Assembly: GCA_000697665.1 (NCBI GenBank)
Contig: KL197728.1
Span: forward strand, 114,272-178,271
Length of the DNA stretch: 64,000 nt
Source: Jaapia argillacea MUCL 33604
Lineage: Eukaryota > Basidiomycota > Agaricomycetes > Jaapiales > Jaapiaceae
Direction: 5' to 3'
In this document: positions 1 to 9,966 of the stretch, piece by piece
Position numbering within the stretch: the first letter of the stretch is position 1
How the letters are laid out: every line of letters begins with the position of its first letter
The notes under the pieces: generated by a model
Seen by the model: only the letters and a program-made list of their open reading frames with translations
What the model was told of the DNA's origin: nothing
Database searches by the model: none
Position numbers and translations under genes: made by a program

Positions 1-141
1 TCTGGTTGTGTCTGTTGTGTGGGAGGTCTTTCAAGAGTTCAGAGAGATGTCTATATACACAATGGAAATATTTCTAAAGTATCTTCTAATGGCAGTATGG
101 TTGCAGAATGGGAGAAGGAAAGGTGTGAGAATGGGTAAATG

Positions 142-373
142 TGTGAAGCACTGGAATAATCTAGCACTCAGAAAACCTGAGTCGAGCTGTGTCAGAGATG
201 AAGAACACAAGCCCAACTCTGCAGAGAACAAGTCAACAATTACATAATACTGTGCAGTTCCAAGCCACATCCACCATGGACCAATCCTAACCCCAACCTT
301 CAGCCATACCAGGAGGTCCTGAGTTCAATCCCCTGTGGGGATAGATGTGGTTGCAGTCAATCAGCTCCCAACA
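142..373 (-). repeat. 3' LTR of the copia element
   Basis: On the plus strand the repeat starts TGTGAAGCACTGG and ends CAGCTCCCAACA, so on the element's own strand it has canonical TG...CA ends. It lies directly after the RNase H end and a G-rich purine tract (about 374-382). The same 190-300 bp unit recurs at 8798, 9773, 12594, 16295, 18879, 19587 and 22105. Confidence 0.88.
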
Positions 374-732
374 CTCCCCCCTGACCAGACACATCTGTCA
401 ATCCTCCAGACTGTAGTCCCAACATCTCCACCATCTCACCAACCTTCACTCTATGTAATCCCTTCATCAGGATGTCAGCTAGCATCTCATCTGTCCTCAG
501 ATGCACCACCCTAATCTTCCCCTTGGCCACCTCATCCCTCAGCTAGTAAAAGCAAAGGTCCATGTGCTTCATGTGGCAACAGAGATCACAGACTGGTTGT
601 CAATGTAGAGGAGGGAGGGTTTGTCAAATGTGAAGCTGAACTCCATGAATAGGTTGCTCAATCAGAGGATCGCTTGAGCAGCAGAGACAGCAGCAATGTA
701 CTCAGCTTCAGTGGTGGAAATGGCTACTATGG
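374..732 (-). mobile_element. Copia RNase H, C-terminal part
   Basis: Read on the minus strand this holds the hallmark end of copia RNase H: a TTEAEYIAA-type motif, a stretch of the KHMDLCFYxLRDEV kind, and a VHLRTDEMLADILMKG-type tail, then the purine tract and 3' LTR. Continuity with 2128-3040 is interrupted by the insertion at 733-2127. Confidence 0.85.
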
Positions 733-2127
733 TGTCAGTCAATGGTAGATGAGGGAGGAAATGCAAAGAACAAACCCAACCCCAAAACAGGATTGCTCCA
801 GATCAGACTTTGATCAGGATTTAGAGTTAAAGGGGTTCTGAGACTATGGGTCAAGACTTAATATTGCCGATATCAGCATGCCTCACTGCTTCTTTGATTG
901 ATTCCTAGGTTCTGTCTTCAAATTATCAAACTTCTGTCTTATCTCTGACAGATGTACTTTGCAAAGTGACTTCAACACCGAATTGGTGTATCACAGGCTT
1001 GGTCAAACCAAAAATCAAAGGGTAAAAAGTTATATAAATTTTGCTTGGGCTGTCCTTGTATAGACTAGTCCAAGGCTGTACAATAAATACAAATTCTAAA
1101 TACTGGAAAAAGCGAATATATACAATGTCCAATCCCCTCTGTTGGTCCATATGGGCTCTTGATGGGGGCTATGCCTGTCCATGTGGATTTCCATATGGTC
1201 CTGCAGAGCCTTCCCACAGCCTTACACAGCCCTGTGGCTGTACTACCCAGACCTTCCTGGACCAACACAGCCTCTCTTACCAAACCATGCTTATGCCTGC
1301 TCATGACATTATTGCTCAGTCTCCCAATGCTCAGACATCCAGATGTGTGCTTCTTCCTGTGCTGACTTGGTGGAAATGAGTCTGACATTGACTTGAGTGC
1401 TGAATTCTCTCCCTTTGGACAGGGTATAAAAAATCAACAAAAATTGCAGTAAATACCCTAGATCCATTCTAGAGAGAGTGTAGGAATATATGAATGTTGA
1501 TTTCAGGAGGTCCTCCACATACAATAGTTAGATTGGCTGGGCTAGAGGGCTGATCCTGGAAGTTCAAGATGGTAGACTGATTCAACCTTCTCATCAGTTC
1601 CTGAGGTAGTTGTTTCCCTGATCAGACAGCCTTTACCATTGCCATAAATTCCACAACACTACTGCACCCCAATTAGTCCTCCTTCCTCACTTCAGGGACA
1701 ACTGAAGGCTCTAGGAAGTGTAAAAACAAGATCTGAATATCTCCAGTGCACTGTATCATTCATATGAGCATTCTAGGGTTCCAGAATTTCTTAGACTATC
1801 ATGTTGCTCTAGAAATGGGGGGGGGCATGTTGACAATGAAAGGAGTTTCTTGCTCCTGTTTCCCAGATACCCCTTGCAGCGCTTCTTGGTCTGATTATTC
1901 TGACACAGGGACAGCTTATAGAGTGAATTGTGGCTAATGATTGACTGCATAGAAAAGACAAAACAACGCAAAACAAAATGCAACAGAAATTGGTACAATG
2001 AGTAGAACTAGTTGGGCAGGCGAAGGTGGGGGATATAGAGACAGGAATGGAGGAGGGAGGAGGATGTGCAAATGATAAGCAAGAAGAAAGGAGGGGACTC
2101 AGATGTGACTGCTGTCTGGATCTGACA
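733..2127. mobile_element. LTR-like insertion (TGTCAG...CTGACA) inside copia RNase H
   Basis: A 1395-bp block splits the RNase H coding sequence. It begins TGTCAG and ends CTGACA, and is flanked by a short direct repeat ATGG (729-732 and 2128-2131). Taking the block out restores the copia sequence around this point, so it is a later insertion. The TG...CA ends and short duplication fit a solo LTR of another LTR family, probably Ty3/gypsy. I see no coding domain in it; the open frames at 1041-1388 and 1746-1998 look random. CG is scarce, so it is old. Confidence 0.6.
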
Positions 2128-3828
2128 ATGGTTTGAAGTTGACTTGCCTAGCTGATCACACCAGTACCCATCTTGACAACATAGGCCCTTGTGGAGTGGC
2201 CATTGTCTGAGTTCCCAGCATGATCAGTATCAGAATAGGTGGTGAACAGCTCTGGGGAAGAGGAGGGCGAATAGGTCAACTTGTAGTCAAGCATACCTCT
2301 CAAATAGCAAAAGAGGTGTTGAACAGCTTTCCAGTGTTGCATCCCAGGGTTCTTGCTGAAGCAAGCCAATACTCCCACTACATAGGCAATATCTGGACGA
2401 GTGGCAACTGCAAGGTAAGCAAGGGCACCAGCAGCATTGATGTAAGGAATGGAGTGGATCTCTAACTCTTCCTCTCAAGTTTGAGGTGACATCTTGGTGG
2501 TGAGGTTTGCACCAGGGTCGATGAGGGTGGTGATGCTGTTGCAGTTGCTCATCTGGAAGTGGTCAAGTATGTTGATGGTGTATTGGCGCTGGGAGAGGGA
2601 GAGGGTTTGCTTGGAGTGGTCTCATTCAATCTGAACACCTAGAAGCCATGAAGTGGGACCCAAGTTGTGAAGCTTGAAGTGAGAGCTGAGTTCATCCTTG
2701 ACATACTGAATGGCTGCCTTGGACTAAGCTGCAATGGTCACATCGTCAACAAAGACAGGAACAATGACCCTTGCATCTTCTTGCTTGAAAACCCAGATGC
2801 TGTGCTCACAAACCAATCACACAAATCCCATCTTCTCAACCAACACCTCATTCAACTGTTCAGATAGGCAGCTGAAATATCAACACTCTCTAACTCCAAG
2901 TCCTCCAGAGCAGCAAGAGCAAGTACAGCATAAAGAGATGCCCATTTGGGAGTGGGGGCAAAGGTTTCATGGAAGTTGAAGCCAGGACACTGTGAAAAAG
3001 CCTTTGGCCACCAATCTCCCCTTATACCACTCAATACAGCCATCCACCTTCTGCTTCACTCTGAATACCCATTGGCTCCCAATCACACATCAACTAGGTG
3101 GAAGGTGCACCAATTCAAAGGTTCCATTGTCTATCAAAGACTGGATCTCTTCAAATGCTGCCGTGAACCACTTGTCCCTCTCTTCCTCATGACACTGCAT
3201 CACCTCATGGAAAGTCTTAGGTTCACCCAAGTGCTCCTGGGCCTTGAACAACGTCTCAGCATAGCATTCAAAGGCAAATTTGATTGCTTGCTCCCAAGAC
3301 AAGTCATCCAGAGTGGTGCCATCAGCCACATACTCCAAAGCTGCTTGCATCACATCTCCATCCTCTGCAAGACCTGGAAGGTGGTCTCCATGCTGCAACA
3401 GCAACTCATCTTCACTTTCCTCAATCAAAGGATCATGATGTTGTGGAGCTGGAGCAGGTGAGGCGGGATGAGGAGGAGGAGTTGGAGCAGGAGCAGGTTG
3501 GACTGGAGCAAGAATAGGAGCGGCATGGCGCTGAGGACAGATGTTGGCTTTCCTCATGGCAGTTTCATTCAGGGAACCTTGCTGAGGTTGATTTACTCTG
3601 AGGAATTGCTGACGAGCTGGTGCTGGTGGAGGATTTTGTGGTGGAGGAGTTGTTGGAGGTGAGGGAGTACAAGGAGGAGGTGGAGGAGGTGAAGGAGTGC
3701 AAGGAGGAGCAGGAGGGGCTGGAGGAGCTGGATCATCAAAATTTGGAGGTGGAGGTGCCTAATCAACACTATCATCATCACCCCCATGATCTGGCAGCTC
3801 AACATGTGAGGCTCATCACTATGGACTG
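2128..3828 (-). mobile_element. Copia reverse transcriptase, RNase H N-terminal part and linker
   Basis: Minus-strand frames show typical copia polymerase segments. About 3090-3300 encodes the RT entry region (KTFHEVMQ, then a WFTAAFEEIQSL-like stretch). About 2852-3043 holds a GFSQCPGFNFHETFAP-like segment followed by DISAAYLN. About 2148-2378 encodes a YLRGMLDYKLTYSP-like piece followed by an SDTDHAGN-like catalytic strand of RNase H. About 3440-3828 is a proline-rich linker between integrase and RT. The piece is broken and belongs to the element at 142-9966. Confidence 0.85.
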
Positions 3829-4284
3829 AGACCTCAGTGTAATATGCACAGAGCTGGAAGGGCCATTGGCAGACGCCGAGGATTGGCACTGACCACTGGC
3901 GTCCATCAGATGCCCTGGCGCTGCCACTGGCCAGCGATGGCTTCCAGTGGAATGCACAGAACCCACTGGCCTCCACTGGCCTCCACCGAATCCCACCGGA
4001 TGTTTGCGACCACCATAGTCCACTGGCTTCCACCGGAAGGCGGCGGAATTCATTCTCGGGTATAAGTACTGTAAAAGACTGAATCCTGTACCTAACTACA
4101 GAAGCATATTTCAAGCTTCCTCTGGAAGGTTTCTTCGCTGAGAGACGGGATTAAAATTTAAGTTACACAGAAGTATATGACTCTTCCAAAACCTGCCTTG
4201 TTCCTGAGTGCACATGGACCATCTACCCTCTCCATTCACGCTTCCAACATGTAAACTTGGCTTCTCTCCTTCACACAGGACACC

Positions 4285-5759
4285 TCAAAAGCCTGTAACC
4301 ACCTCAACATCCAACCCATTCCCCTTCCGCTGAATCCTGCCCTCGACAACCTCCTTGTAGAGTAGGAACAGTGTGTGGACGAACACATCATAGTTGACAT
4401 CTGTCATCTGCCAGAGCTGCACCCCAAACCTATCAAGCCACAAATTGAGGTGCTCAGTGGTTTCAGTGTCGAACACTTGAGTTTGGTGTACGTGCCCTTG
4501 TTTGTCTTTCTCCGCGATGATAAGATCAGGCTGTGAACCATTTGTCAGGGCAGAATTGCACCATGTATGACATAGTAAGTCAGTCGCTTTATGTCTGATG
4601 TAGTTGTCTGATGTAGTGCCACGCATCGACAATGAACCGTGTTGATTCCAGCCAGTGGCTGTCGATGTTCTGGGTTGCGATGTGCCTGAGAAGGTCACAG
4701 GCCTTGTCATATGCCATGAATGCAGGCTTGAGTGAGTGATTATCCTCCCAAATACTATCGAGGATAGTCAAGGCTTGAGGTGAGGTTTCTGAGTTGTAAC
4801 ACTTCCCCCAACCCACTGGAATCCCGCATGCCCACTGAACCGTTTGTAGGCAATAGGTAGTCCTTGCTCAGAATGTGTGGGGTAGTCCTTGCTTGGAATG
4901 TGTGGATGACATCGGCACCCTCCGTATCCCCAAGGGCCAGGAGCTGAATGTGCAGCACTGGAGTGCTAGCCTCTGAGCAACCCATAGGCGCCTTGAGAAA
5001 TGCTTGAAGAAAAGTTGTTGTGACTGACGATTGGTGAGATTTGGCTTTGATTTGATTTGGTTGTTAACCCACTCAGCAAAGTTCGACCACCCAGCATGAA
5101 ACTGCACTAGCGCTCTTTCCTGTGTGATGGCGACTGATCTGTGTGCCCATATCCCATGCCTCGAGATTCGAAGGTATGTTGCATCGTATTCCAACTTCTG
5201 CATTCAACCATTCTCACCCTGAAATGTGACCCTGTCAGGGTAATAGTCCGCACAACACTCAGGGCAATGGGCAATGAAGACATCAGCCCTTTGCCATTGA
5301 AAGTCGGTTCCTAGGACAAGGACAGATTGTGCCTTGACTTGTTATCAAAGGGTTTGTACTCGATTGTCTGTTGGGCAGACTATGCAATGTATGCAGGATG
5401 TACAAAGGAGGAGGCAAGTTTGAGGAAGGAAGGGTATGTCGTTTTGAAGCTGATCGAGGTGAAGGTATTCAACCAAGGTATCAAGGTCTTGGTAGACTCT
5501 GTTTGTGTAGTGGTCACCTGGACCTTCATCCTCCCAGAGCTGGGGTTCATCGACTTCAGGCTTGAAGGCACGAATCAATACCTTTGAACCATGCTGTGTG
5601 TTTTGGTTGTCTAGGATCACCACACTGACTTTGGTGTAAAAACAGGATTGGGTGGAGAGTTGCCAACATGATGATGATGTAGAGCACACATCGAAGGGAG
5701 AGTTCAGGAGGAAAGAAGGTCTCCAAGATGAACACCAGGTCACGAACTGAAGGTGACAT
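4285..5759 (-). pseudogene. KDZ-associated protein with CxC5/CxC6-type cysteine clusters, degraded
   Basis: From about 5759 downward the minus strand encodes a hydrophobic N-terminal region and then a stretch around 5345-5743 containing CTSCIHCIVCP. A second cluster (HCPECCADYYPD, near 5230-5270) follows, then a region with WAHRSVAITQERALVQFHA (near 5130) and a C-terminal part (4285-4816) with a CHTWC motif and IIAEKDKQGHVHQ. Paired CxxC clusters followed by this tail are how I know the CxC5/CxC6 proteins linked to KDZ transposases in mushrooms. The frame switches several times (about 4700, 4990, 5210 and 5345), more than introns easily explain, so I call it a pseudogene. The family call is from memory of these motifs. 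Confidence 0.55.
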
Positions 5760-5888
5760 GGTTGGGTGAAGATAATATATTTCTGGTATGTTCAGTGTTC
5801 CAACATTCCCTTTTCAGACATCAATTCAATTGAACGCCACTTTATTCAGTGCATTGGCACAATGTCCCCCCCAATGCAAGGTACAAGT

Positions 5889-7735
5889 CTACTCATTGGA
5901 ATCGGAATCCATATCCATTCCCTCGTTTTGGAGGAGGACTCCCATTCCCACCCTCATCATCACTAGACTCTTCCTGCTTTCACCCTCTCTTCTTTCCTTG
6001 CCTCTCACCACTATCCTTTGCAACTCGACTGATACCAGCTTCCAGTTTCTTTGCCTGGTACTTGCAGAAGTCTTTGAGAGACATATCATCAAACTTTCCT
6101 CCCCATTTGCTCTTCGGGAAGTCAAAATACCAGTCTCTGAACTTCACCATCTTCGCTAACTTTTTAGGCTTGAAGTACTTGGCGTTCACGCTTGCTTGTG
6201 ACGTGCCCATGAAGAAGGCATTGCAAACATGGGCCTTCTTGAAATGGCACTTGTCTTGGACCTCGTGAGCTATTCATCTCGTCTGAGTTGGGATGATTGA
6301 CTTACCATGGGGTACTTGATAGCCTGCATGGCCAGGTAATGACCACGCAGCGAGCACCTCTAGTGCATCTTTCAGAGCGATGTGGTGCTTGGCAACATCC
6401 TTGATCGTCTTTGCAACAGGCCATGGTGTTGTCTGCAAGTTCAGCTCTGCTCAAAGGAAGGCCGCAAATGCAGTGTTGTCATCAGGTATGGACTTCCTGT
6501 TATCAACTATATCACTGGGTGCCTGGGCATGATGGCTACTTCCAGATGCGGCTGGTAGAGCAGAGGTGGTCACATCTGTTGCCTGGAAGTAGAGGGTAAT
6601 GAATACTTTGTAAGTTGACATGGTCGACCATGACTTTGAAATAGAACTCACCTTCTTGGTTGGATCCCAGACCAGGTCGTACTCCAATGAGTTTGCATTC
6701 ACCATAAGTGGATAGAAGTCAATGAAGTCAAAGAGGAGTTGCCGGGATACCTCGCCCTGCAGAATCTTCTCAACCAACCCAACCCTGATCTGTGCCATCT
6801 CATGGCTCAAACCAGGCCTCCACAACTGACCCCCTCTCTCTGTATGTTGTTCGGTTCAACATTTGGGATTGACAAGGGTGATTTGTACTTATGTTTGACA
6901 GGGGAGCCGTTGGTGACGGCTTGTGGAAGCACTTCGGACAGTCGAACAAATACCTGCTCACCCTCCTTGAAGATTTGTACTGTTCCTTGGTCACTGGTCC
7001 CACTGGCAATTGGGACTTGTTCTGTACGTGATGTATTGACCTCTCGAAAGTTGACTAACACTGGAAACCATTGGCATGAGGCGGATATATGATCTGATGA
7101 TGAATTTCTTTCGCTTACAGGGCAAATCGTACATCTCCCTTGGAACATTGGTGGGCAAGGGTTCCTTCAGCGACAACTGCTTCAAACTAGCACTGAGCTT
7201 GTTGACATGCTGCTCCGAATTGTTTGGGCGTGTAGTTGGGATGGATGTCATGCTTGAGATGTCATCCCCCTCCAGCTCAGGATCACTGGCCGGTTCGGTG
7301 GGCTTGCGCAAGAACAAGCCATGCTGACCTGGTGGGTCACTCTTAATTCCTTTCTCCAACAATTTCTTATGAGCCCTGTTTGTGGATGTTCAACAGCCGG
7401 TTTCCATGATGATTGTATCAATCACTCACCCTGTTGGCTCCACTTTTTCCTTTCCCTTCTCCACCCTCTCCTCCCCTGCCTTCTCTATGCTTGTCTTTCC
7501 CCTTCCCCCTCCTTTCGCAACTTCACTATGAAACAACAACTGGAAGCGGCCTCCCTCAGCCACAGCAAGCTCCAGGTGTTCATCAAGATGCTTGAGGATG
7601 CGAGGGACAAGTTCCTTCACAACCCCTGAGCTGTCGATGCCCAAAGCACCGGCGATCTCAATAAGTTTGCCTTTCCTGCATTTGTTGTTGATGGGCCTCG
7701 AGCAGGGGAGGATTGTTTGTTGTAGTAGTAGCCAT
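5889..7735 (-). pseudogene. KDZ-element cargo gene of unknown function, degraded
   Basis: A probable start at 7735 opens with a MATTTTNNPP peptide. After a one-base frame slip near 7690 comes a helical segment around 7430-7680 (KLIEIAGALGIDSSG, then VVKELVPRILKHLDEH), resembling a small helix-turn-helix or SAP-like domain. Further blocks lie at 6991-7362 (acidic, serine-rich), 6451-6825 (FIDFYPLMVNANSLEYDLVW) and 5980-6210 (a WYFDFPKSKWGG motif), ending in an acidic tail at 5889. Some junctions could be introns, but the slip near the start suggests decay. I do not recognise a family beyond frequent association with mushroom transposons. Confidence 0.4.
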
Positions 7736-7928
7736 AGAAATTACTATCTTAATTACAAATGATTTCGCTCCCTCAACCCCTGCCAGAGCCACCAATACTG
7801 GCTGGACGCCATCAGATTTGGCCCCCTCTGCTGACGAATGCCAGACCTTACCAAACATGGGCACCGACCAACGGCAGTCATCAGCAGCTGCCAACCTTTC
7901 CAGTGGCAGGCATAAAGCTCAGACCTCA

Positions 7929-8797
7929 GAGGTAGGAACTCCAAAGACATTAATCAATTTGGAGTTACCTGGAAAGCAGCTCTCATTAAAAAGACTGCAT
8001 GGCTGCTGATGAAGAACTTCTGGGTGACTGGATCCCAGAAGCACCAGGCCTTGGTCCCTTCAACATATCCAACAAAGATGCACTTGCATGTGTGGGATTG
8101 AAGCACTTTGTGATGCTGTTTGCAGATGAGGACATAGGCCAGGCAGCCCAAAACTCGAAAGTGGGAAATATCAGGGATCTTCTTCTTCCATTGAAGTAGG
8201 GAGTTGAATTGGGTAAAGCAGAGGTGGGGGTGTCGTTTTGAGTATGAACGAAGGTGGAGACGGTGATGGCCCAGAACAATGGGGGTAGCTTGGCCTCCTC
8301 AAGTATGGTGGTGGGGCCATCTGCAATGTCCTGGTTAGCCTTCTCCACCACTCTGTTCTGATGCAGCTCATCAGGCTCAGTGTGCTGCTTCCAAATCCTG
8401 TTCTCTGCGCAATACTGATCAAACTCCTTCCCCATGTACTCCCCACCCTTATCATCTTGCATCACCTCAATCTTCTCCCTGGTGGCCTTCTCAGCATAAA
8501 CCTTGTAGATCTTAAAGGCCACCAAAGTATCACTCTTCTTTTTCAAGAAGGAAACAGCCCAGAATCACCTAGCATCATCAATCAAAGTAACCCAATATTG
8601 ATACCCTTCCAGTGTTGCAACTGGCATGGGTCCTTTGAGATCAGTGTGAACTAGGGCAAGAGTTTTGGATCAACAAGTCGCAGTTTTGGGGATGTTGTGG
8701 CAATGCTGTTTCCCAGCAATGCAGAGTTCACAGATGGGGTCTGGACACAAGTTGGAGGTGATGGTGATACCAGTGGCAAGTTTTTGAGATATCATTT
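7929..8797 (-). mobile_element. Copia integrase core and start of linker
   Basis: Minus-strand frames at about 7986-8546 hold the copia integrase core: a stretch with DDKGGEYMGKEFD, then HTEPDELHQNRVVEKANQ, the usual catalytic and zinc-distal blocks, followed by a FGCLAYV-type region at 7954-8151. Upstream (8546-8790) lie the HTDLKGPMPV-like and GKQHCH-like segments typical of the GAG-pre-integrase to integrase junction. It is broken and belongs to the element at 142-9966. A second, shorter copy of the same region lies at 18655-19586. Confidence 0.85.
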
Positions 8798-9098
8798 TGT
8801 TGGGAGCTGATTGACTGCAACCACATCTGTCCCCAGAGGGGATTGAACTCAGGCCTCTTGGAGTGGCTGAGGATTAGGGTTAGGGGTTGATTTCCCCCTG
8901 ATACCTGTGGGAAGAAGTGACTTGGTACTTGACAGTATTATGTAATCACTGACTTGTTCTCTGCAGAGTCGTGCTTGTGTTCCTCATCTCTGACACAGCT
9001 CAACTCAGGTGTGTAGTATATTGGTTTTGTAATGAATATATCTCTGACACAGCTCGACTCAGGGTTTTCTGAGTGCTAGATTATTCCAGCGCTTCACA
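8798..9098 (+). repeat. Solo LTR of the copia family, with 5-bp target duplication
   Basis: A 301-bp repeat starting TGTTGGGAGCTG and ending CAGCGCTTCACA lies in the opposite orientation to the host copia. It is flanked by CATTT at 8793-8797 and 9099-9103. The paralogous copia piece near 19510-19525 reads ATATCATTTGGTGTAC without the insert, which is an empty site. This copy carries an extra internal stretch of about 54 bp (about 9011-9064) that repeats part of the LTR. Confidence 0.92.
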
Positions 9099-9700
9099 CA
9101 TTTGGTGTACGTTGTCATGGTTCAAGTGGGAACATTGATGGTGCCAAAGGGTGATGCCTAAGTGACATGTAGAGACCCTGCTGGCCTGCTGAGGCGACGG
9201 AACAATAGTATGACCATTTAAATAGCTGGTGTTTTGATAGTTGATGGAAGCAGTGAATATGAGTGATCCATCACAATGAAAGCTGGCCATGGTTCCCTCA
9301 ATCTCACAGCAATATCCTTGCACACAAGAGAGGTGATAAACCAAAGGTAGATTGCTGCCAAGGGCAGGAACATGAAGGACATCGTGAAATATAACAGGGT
9401 GCATTTTCTCCCTATCCTTAGGACAAGGAAGTAGTGTACCACTGACAATACACCACAACCCTTTAGTTTTGAGCAGGGCCTTCATATTCTCGCTCCAGAG
9501 GCCATAATTCAATTTTGAGAGTGCTGGGAAGGTTTGCTTGTACTCAGTCATAAAGAGGGCGAAAAATGGGGTATGTGGGGTGAAGGATGTGGCAAAAAAA
9601 GCAACAGGAGGGTAGGGGAGAGATATTTGGATCAATCCAGATAAGGGTAGATGGTGCAGATAAGAGCCAGAAAATTGACAGGGAGCTGCAAGACTGCAAA
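9099..9700 (-). mobile_element. Copia gag start and GAG-pre-integrase region
   Basis: Read on the minus strand from about 9553 the sequence opens with MTEYKQTFPALSKLNYGLW, a typical copia gag N-terminus (the LNYxxW pattern). It is followed by FHDVLHVPALGSNL, a protease-end/GAG-pre-integrase motif, and LWHHQCSHLNHDNV, the GAG-pre-integrase histidine motif. It is a broken fossil continuing into 7929-8797. Confidence 0.8.
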
Positions 9701-9718
9701 GGCAAGTTTCTGAGGCAT

Positions 9719-9966
9719 GCTGGAATAATCTAGCACTTAGAAAACCTGAGTTGAGCTGCATCAGAGATGATATGTGAAGTGCTAGAATAATCTAGCACTC
9801 AGAAAACCTGAGTCAAGCTGTGTCAGAGATGAAGAACACATACTGTGTAGTTCCAAGCCAAGTCCACCATGGACTAATCCTAACCCCAACCTTAAGCCAC
9901 ACCAGGAGGTCCTGAGTTCAATCCCCTGTGGGGACAGATGTGGTTGCAGTCAATCAGCTCCCAACA
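9719..9966 (-). repeat. 5' LTR region: LTR fragment plus a further LTR copy
   Basis: Bases 9719-9770 match the inner end of the family LTR, next to the gag leader. Immediately beyond, 9773-9966 is another copy with canonical TGTGAAG and CCCAACA ends. The arrangement looks like the element's own 5' LTR joined to, or replaced by, a second copy. Compared with 142-373 it differs at about ten positions plus a gap. Confidence 0.7.

Larger units (their letters stand above)
3837..7920 (-). mobile_element. KDZ-associated DNA transposon inserted in copia
   Basis: A 4084-bp block interrupts the copia linker between integrase and RT. Both sides carry the direct repeat AGACCTCA (3829-3836 and 7921-7928), an 8-bp target duplication as made by hAT and KDZ/Zisupton transposases. 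The ends are weak inverted repeats: TATGC followed by a TGGAA...TTGGCAG block on each side. Two gene-like units are read on the minus strand. One (about 5889-7735) has no known domain. The other (about 4285-5759) carries the CxC5 and CxC6 cysteine clusters that accompany KDZ transposases. I find no KDZ transposase catalytic domain, so this looks like a non-autonomous, cargo-only element. CG content is clearly higher than in the surrounding copia. Confidence 0.72.
142..9966 (-). mobile_element. Ty1/copia LTR retrotransposon, broken, with nested insertions
   Basis: Fossil copia element read on the minus strand. Parts recognisable in copia order from the 5' side are an LTR region (9719-9966), the start of gag, a GAG-pre-integrase segment, the integrase core, a proline-rich linker, reverse transcriptase, RNase H, a purine tract and a 3' LTR (142-373). 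The integrase-before-reverse-transcriptase order is diagnostic for copia rather than gypsy. Three later insertions sit inside it: 733-2127, 3837-7920 and 8798-9098. The two end LTRs differ at roughly one base in fifteen to twenty, so the insertion is not recent. The element is broken, with well over ten breaks spread through its frames. Confidence 0.88.

Noticed and set aside
142-373. SINE or tRNA-derived repeat, because of the GAGTTCAATCCC motif and the 200-300 bp size
   Set aside because: The unit lies directly after copia RNase H and a purine tract, has TG...CA ends, and one copy has a 5-bp duplication with a paralogous empty site. All of this fits an LTR; no A-box or tail is seen.
4285-5759. 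Functional KDZ transposase
   Set aside because: Only the cysteine clusters and tail of accessory proteins are visible; no catalytic domain was recognised.
9081-9761. 226-residue open frame on the minus strand as a host gene
   Set aside because: It runs from LTR sequence through copia gag and GAG-pre-integrase motifs into another LTR, so it is part of the fossil element.
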